A stretch of DNA of 9,688 nucleotides, from positions 2,260 to 11,947 of the forward strand of contig DJRJ01000003.1 of NCBI GenBank assembly GCA_002438865.1, written 5' to 3'. The notes under the pieces were generated by a model that saw only the letters and a list, made by a program, of their open reading frames with translations, had not been told where the DNA came from and did not search any database. Shown here piece after piece: positions 6,587 to 9,688 of the stretch (position 1 is the first letter of the stretch; each line of letters starts with the position of its first letter). Both the position numbers and the translations under genes were made by a program. This DNA comes from Clostridiales bacterium UBA6363. Lineage in GTDB: Bacteria; Bacillota; Clostridia; UBA1381.

Positions 6587-6742
6587 TTATATGGCAGAAA
6601 ATTTAACCGCATTGTATTTAAGATTATCACGTGATGACGGTACTGTGGCGGACTCGGAGAGTATTGTCAATCAGAAATTGTTTTTGCTTGAATATGCAAA
6701 GGCTCATTCTCTGAACGTCATTGGGGTATTTTCCGATGAACA

Positions 6743-6751
6743 TGTTATAAT
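6743..6751 (+). promoter_or_regulatory. Extended -10 element in front of the hairpin
   Basis: TGTTATAAT is a perfect extended -10 (TG, one base, TATAAT at 6746-6751). No good -35 lies 17 bases upstream (TTGGGG at 6721-6726 would be 19 bases away). A transcript would begin near 6757, in the left arm of the hairpin. It could drive parA or a short RNA. Confidence 0.4.
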
Positions 6752-6818
6752 AGGGACAAGTGGAGAAAACCTTGTTAAATCAAGGGTTTCGGCACTTGTC
6801 CCTTTTTCGTTTTTGTTA
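6752..6818 (+). terminator. Long two-part hairpin with T-rich tail between recombinase fragment and parA
   Basis: The outer arms AGGGACAAGTG (6752-6762) and CACTTGTCCCT (6793-6803) are an 11-base perfect inverted repeat. Inside, AAACCTTG (6767-6774) pairs with CAAGGGTTT (6781-6789) with one bulged G, around TTAAAT. The tail TTTTTCGTTTTTG follows. The shape is that of a strong intrinsic terminator. AGGGACAAG occurs again at 6818-6826, just after the tail, which is unusual and hints at a rearrangement or an element end. Confidence 0.65.
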
Positions 6819-6874
6819 AGGGACAAGCCAAAATCATTTAAAAGTCTAAAAATAATCAGTGAGAGGATATGATA

Positions 6875-7675
6875 ATGATGTCAAAAACTATAGTAATTTG
6901 CAATAAGAAAGGTGGTGTCGGAAAGACGGCTACGGCGGTTAATTTATCGGCAGCTTTAACGAGAGTCGGCAAGAAGGTTTTAGTGCTTGACCTTGACTCA
7001 CAGCATAATGCAACACAGATACTTATGCCAAAAGGTGTAACACTTACAAAAACAATCAGCGACCTTATGGAAAATTCTATGGACGCAGATGTATCCGAGT
7101 GCATATGTAAATCCGATGAAGGTATTGACTTCATCGGCAGCAGTAACAGGCTTACCAATACGGAAATTGCAATGGCGGGAATGTCATTTCGGGAAACTAT
7201 TCTGAAAAGACTTTTGGTTGATATACAGAATAATTATGACTACATAATTATAGACTGCCCTCCGAGCGTGGGGCTGATGACACTTAATGCACTTTCAGCA
7301 GCGGACGGGGTTATAATACCGATAAAATCAAATGACTTTTCATCGCTCGACGGATTTGCCGAACTGATAAAATATATTAAGCTGACAAAATCACAAATAA
7401 ATCCGAATTTGAGCGTAGCCGGAATCTTACTGACATATTATTCACCCGTCACAAATATTGCAAAGGTTGTATGTGAACAGGTTGAGAGTATTAAAGCAGT
7501 ACCAATATTAAAAACAAAAATCCGACTATCAACCACAGTTGCCGAAACTCCGGCAGTACGAAAAACATTGTTTCAGTACAAGCCGAATAATAAGGCTACG
7601 GTTGATTACGAAAATCTTGCAAAGGAGGTAATGGAACTGTATGAGTTTAAAGAAACTGCAAATGGATGCAGATAA
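6875..7675 (+). CDS. parA: ParA/Soj-family partition ATPase
   Basis: This 266-residue deviant-Walker ATPase partitions plasmids or integrative elements together with ParB. It shows the signature-lysine P-loop KKGGVGKTA (residues 11-19), the A' motif VLVLDLDSQHNATQ (35-48, Asp39/Asp41) and the Walker B motif YDYIIIDCPPSVG (121-133), followed by the typical LNALSAADGVIIPIKSNDFS. There is no N-terminal helix-turn-helix extension, so it belongs to the short Soj-like type, which does not itself repress the operon. Start choice: ATGs lie at 6869, 6875 and 6878. The ribosome binding site GAGAGGA (6861-6867) leaves best spacing for 6875. It overlaps parB by 35 bases, indicating an operon. In integrative elements ParAB is thought to stabilise the excised circular form. 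Confidence 0.93.
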   Translation: MMSKTIVICNKKGGVGKTATAVNLSAALTRVGKKVLVLDLDSQHNATQILMPKGVTLTKTISDLMENSMDADVSECICKSDEGIDFIGSSNRLTNTEIAMAGMSFRETILKRLLVDIQNNYDYIIIDCPPSVGLMTLNALSAADGVIIPIKSNDFSSLDGFAELIKYIKLTKSQINPNLSVAGILLTYYSPVTNIAKVVCEQVESIKAVPILKTKIRLSTTVAETPAVRKTLFQYKPNNKATVDYENLAKEVMELYEFKETANGCR

Positions 7676-8642
7676 TCCGATTTTTGAGGAAATGACATCT
7701 GATGAACAGTCGGAAATAGCGTCAATATTTGATGCGCCACAGACAGATGATAAGCAAAATCAGCAATCAATCACAGAAATTCCGCTTGATAATATCAGAC
7801 CGTCACAGCACAACAGGTTTGAACCGTACATGGGCGAAAAGAAACAGGCTATGATAGACAGCATTATAGAAAACGGTATCATTACACCGCTTACGCTGAG
7901 AAAAACGGAAACATCGGATATATATGAAATCATATCGGGCGAAAATCGTTGGCGATGTGCGAGAGAGGCAGGACTTAAAAGTGTTCCTGCCGAGATCAGA
8001 GAGTGCAGCGAGGAAGATGCAATCATGCTTCTGACGGAAGCTAATCTCATAAATCGTGATGTGTCTTTCAGAGAGCGAGTTATTGCATATCGACAGCAAT
8101 ATGATGTTATGAAAAAGAAATCGGGTGAGAGAAATGATTTGCAAGCTAACGGAGAAAAGGTTGACAGTCTGGATATTCTTGCAAAGAAATACGGCGGTTC
8201 ACGAACACAGATGTATCGGTATATCAGAACTGCGGAATTATCTGACGCTTTAATTACGGCAACAGGCTCAAACAGGATAGCGCTTGACGCTGCCGTAAAA
8301 TTGACAGCACTTGATGAAAATGCACAGGCGGTTGTTGCAAACTATCTTGAACAAACGCATTGCAAAATTAAAGGAAACAGTGCAGATGAAATTGTTAAAG
8401 CGTTTAATACCAACAGCTTAAATTTTGGCTCGCTTGACGATATATTTGAAAGTGCGGATAAAAAATATAGGCCGATAACATCCATTAAAATAGCAAAGTT
8501 TTCAAAGTATTTCAGCGGTGTGAGAGATTCAGAGTTTATAGAACAAACCATTGAAAAAGCATTGGAGATGTATTTTGAACATATGGAGGAGAACACAGCC
8601 GATGAAGATGATGAATACACTCAATGCGGAGAAATTGAGTAA
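7641..8642 (+). CDS. parB: ParB/Spo0J-family partition protein
   Basis: This 333-residue protein is the DNA-binding, CTP-clamp partner of ParA. After an acidic, probably disordered N-terminus of about 45 residues, the ParB nuclease-like/CTPase domain starts at ITEIPLDNIRPSQHNRF. It holds IITPLTLRK (80-88), the CTP-binding box SGENRWRCA (99-107, the GERRxRA motif) and TEANLINRDVS (132-142, equivalent to ENxNRxD). The helix-turn-helix is DILAKKYGGSRTQMYRYIR (178-196). The C-terminal part, about 200-333, is less conserved and ends acidic (EENTADEDDEYTQCGEIE). AAAGGAGG at 7621-7628 lies 12 bases before ATG 7641, within parA. No parS site is recognised by eye. The acidic N-terminus may contact ParA, as inference. 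Confidence 0.92.
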   Translation: MSLKKLQMDADNPIFEEMTSDEQSEIASIFDAPQTDDKQNQQSITEIPLDNIRPSQHNRFEPYMGEKKQAMIDSIIENGIITPLTLRKTETSDIYEIISGENRWRCAREAGLKSVPAEIRECSEEDAIMLLTEANLINRDVSFRERVIAYRQQYDVMKKKSGERNDLQANGEKVDSLDILAKKYGGSRTQMYRYIRTAELSDALITATGSNRIALDAAVKLTALDENAQAVVANYLEQTHCKIKGNSADEIVKAFNTNSLNFGSLDDIFESADKKYRPITSIKIAKFSKYFSGVRDSEFIEQTIEKALEMYFEHMEENTADEDDEYTQCGEIE

Positions 8643-8656
8643 GGAGGAGCATTGTT

Positions 8657-9019
8657 ATGAAAGCATTGGATATTAAGTATAAAGATGTGGACGGAGCTAA
8701 ATACCCCGAACTGCAAATATCTAAGAACCCCGAAGCTGATAGAATACCGCTCGGAAAATACGGACAAATATGCTTAAACTTCATTAAAGAGGAATATCCT
8801 GACAGGTATGCCGAGCTTAGAATGAGCGGAGATTTAATGCCGCTTATGCACGAGGTAAATGAAGAAGCTTACAGACAGGTAAAAGACCTTACGGAAAAGC
8901 TGATGAAAAAAGAACAATTCGATAAATCGGACACGATGGCAAGGACGAGAATATATAATATCTGTCAGGCAGAAGCGGAAAGCATAGTATTAAACGAGTT
9001 TGTATATCAGCCGAGATAA
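8657..9019 (+). CDS. tnpV: TnpV family transposon-encoded protein
   Basis: This 120-residue protein matches the TnpV family carried by Tn4451-like and many other clostridial elements. The signature pieces are YPELQI (16-21), IPLGKYGQICLNFIKEEYPD (30-49) and RYAELRMSGDLMPLMHEVNE (50-69), followed by a charged helix (AYRQVKDLTEKLMKKE). The C-terminal tail from about 90 (SDTMARTRIYNICQAEAE) is more divergent. The molecular function of TnpV is not well defined; an accessory or excisionase-like role has been suggested for Tn4451 relatives. AAGGAGGAG (8641-8649) overlaps the parB stop and sits ideally before ATG 8657, so it is the third gene of the parAB operon. It supports the view that the region is a mobile element. 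Confidence 0.88.
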   Translation: MKALDIKYKDVDGAKYPELQISKNPEADRIPLGKYGQICLNFIKEEYPDRYAELRMSGDLMPLMHEVNEEAYRQVKDLTEKLMKKEQFDKSDTMARTRIYNICQAEAESIVLNEFVYQPR

Positions 9020-9062
9020 AAATATAAATGATGATAAAACAAAGACAGGAGGACTGAGTAAT

Positions 9063-9623
9063 ATGAAGAAAAATATAGTTATAGCAGTTATCTTTGCAAT
9101 GGTTATGGGAATGAGTACGGCAAATGCAGCCGAAATTCCGACGGAATCACTTCCGTTTTATGTGAATGATGAAAGTTTGATAATCGCTGAAAGCCATATA
9201 TCCGATATTTTAGATGAGGTAAAAAACGGACTCGGATATGCCGATGCGGTAAACAAGGCAAACAGCAGAATTTTATATGCCGTGCTGAATAATGAAACAA
9301 ATGGCTATGGCTACGGTGTGCTTGCCGATATTACAAGAAATGCGGTATTCCAGTATCGTGAGATGTATCTGCGCCCGGAATTTTATCAAAATGCAGAGGA
9401 ATGGTTGAAACCGCTGCTCACCGATATTATTGCAGAATATGCAAACGGGACAACGGATAAAAATACGGCAATCAAAAAAGCCTATGAGAAAATATATCAA
9501 ACAGCAGATCGGTCATTTGATTATGACGCACAAATGGAGCTTGATACTTGTTACAGAGATATTCCGTCTGTTTGCGGAAGCTACTTCACTGTTGCAAGAA
9601 AGCTGATATTAAATGCAAAATAG
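9063..9623 (+). CDS. Small secreted protein of unknown function
   Basis: This 186-residue protein begins with a clear Sec signal peptide: MKKN, a hydrophobic core IVIAVIFAMVMGM, and a probable cleavage site at ANA-A or NAA-E (about residue 22-23). The start is ATG 9063, set by AGGAGG at 9047-9052; the frame opens upstream at 9000 inside tnpV but without a ribosome binding site. The mature part is acidic and helical with no recognised domain. Two segments resemble each other: SDILDEVKNGLGYADAVNKA (47-66) and LTDIIAEYANGTTDKNTAIK (119-138), suggesting a duplicated helical hairpin. Two cysteines in DTCYRDIPSVCG (163 and 171) could form a disulfide outside the cell. No lipobox or membrane anchor is seen. 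It is the last gene before a strong terminator, probably in the parAB-tnpV operon. Confidence 0.8.
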   Translation: MKKNIVIAVIFAMVMGMSTANAAEIPTESLPFYVNDESLIIAESHISDILDEVKNGLGYADAVNKANSRILYAVLNNETNGYGYGVLADITRNAVFQYREMYLRPEFYQNAEEWLKPLLTDIIAEYANGTTDKNTAIKKAYEKIYQTADRSFDYDAQMELDTCYRDIPSVCGSYFTVARKLILNAK

Positions 9624-9644
9624 ATTGCAGACAAATCTTCGATG

Positions 9645-9666
9645 CCGCCCTTCGGGGCGGTTTTTT
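9645..9666 (+). terminator. Rho-independent terminator with UUCG tetraloop
   Basis: CCGCCC (9645-9650), loop TTCG, and GGGCGG (9655-9660), followed by TTTTTT (9661-9666). The UUCG loop closed by a C-G pair is exceptionally stable. It ends the operon of parA, parB, tnpV and the secreted-protein gene 22 bases after the last stop. Confidence 0.95.
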
Positions 9667-9688
9667 GCTGTATAGGAAATTGCGTTTT

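Larger units (their letters stand above)
6591..6872 (+). pseudogene. Large serine recombinase, N-terminal fragment only
   Basis: The first ~50 residues are the start of the resolvase catalytic domain of a TnpX-like large serine recombinase: LTALYLRLSRDDG, with the Y-x-R-x-S motif (Tyr9, Arg11 and the presumed nucleophile Ser13), then DSESIVNQKLFLLEYAKAHS and VIGVFSDE. Full members have 500 or more residues. After Asp49-Glu50 (about base 6740) the match is lost where DGYSG-type sequence is expected. The frame then runs through a terminator-like hairpin and ends at 6872, giving only 93 codons. The other catalytic-domain residues, zinc-ribbon and coiled-coil parts are missing, so it cannot be active. 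An internal deletion or an insertion at about 6741-6752 is likely. The ATG follows AAGGTGA. Confidence 0.8.
6427..9688 (+). mobile_element. Serine-recombinase mobile element inserted in dpaA (right end not in window)
   Basis: From the point where dpaA homology stops, all genes switch to the plus strand and base composition becomes more AT-rich. The cargo is typical of clostridial integrative elements: large serine recombinase start, ParA, ParB and TnpV. A recombinase at the very edge and reading inward is the usual arrangement for Tn4451-like and related elements. The left boundary is inferred from loss of dpaA similarity. The right boundary, any second attachment site, relaxase and replication genes are not visible. 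The recombinase is truncated, so present mobility is doubtful unless an enzyme is supplied elsewhere. Confidence 0.6.

Noticed and set aside
6752..6826. Three AGGGACAAG-type copies as replication iterons or parS
   Set aside because: Two of the three form the arms of a hairpin with a T tail; there is no regular spacing and no Rep gene nearby.
1..9688. CRISPR arrays, tRNA or rRNA genes
   Set aside because: No regularly spaced repeats, cloverleaf-like structures or rRNA-like segments were seen on either strand.

Overview
This window looks like chromosome from an anaerobic, spore-forming member of the Clostridia (Bacillota). The evidence is strong AAGGAGG-type ribosome binding sites, consensus sigma-A promoters, dipicolinate synthase genes (endospore formation), an electron transfer flavoprotein, a eukaryote-like NADP isocitrate dehydrogenase, and a clostridial-type mobile element with a large serine recombinase start, ParA/ParB and TnpV. 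The species cannot be named from the sequence.

Positions 1-3595 (+ strand) are a tightly packed run of metabolic genes: the 3' end of etfA, an L-fucose/L-arabinose isomerase-fold protein, a serine hydrolase of the beta-lactamase/penicillin-binding-protein superfamily, and a 10-helix EamA/DMT-type transporter. Gaps are 19-37 bases, so they are probably co-transcribed. Positions 3628-4970 hold a separate unit: an extended -10 promoter, a leader hairpin, icd, and a strong hairpin terminator. Positions 4990-5689 hold a type II toxin-antitoxin cassette (Phd/YefM-like antitoxin, RelE-like toxin) with a near-perfect promoter. A terminator that is a perfect 36-base copy of the one after icd closes this cassette, so it is bracketed by identical hairpins.

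Positions 5701-6450 (- strand) hold dpaB (spoVFB) preceded by only the last ~45 codons of dpaA (spoVFA). The rest of dpaA is missing. DpaA homology stops near 6427, and a different, more AT-rich region with + strand genes begins: an imperfect inverted repeat that could be an attachment site, a 28-codon ORF, the first ~50 codons of a large serine recombinase that is then broken, a 52-base hairpin, parA, parB, tnpV, and a small secreted protein closed by a textbook UUCG-tetraloop terminator at 9645-9666.

The simplest reading is that a serine-recombinase mobile element inserted into dpaA. This resembles the sporulation-gene intervening elements known in Bacillus and Clostridium (the sigK skin element, and elements in other spore genes including spoVFB). 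Here the recombinase itself is truncated, so the element may be trapped or decayed. Whether the 5' part of dpaA lies beyond the right edge of the window is the key open question.
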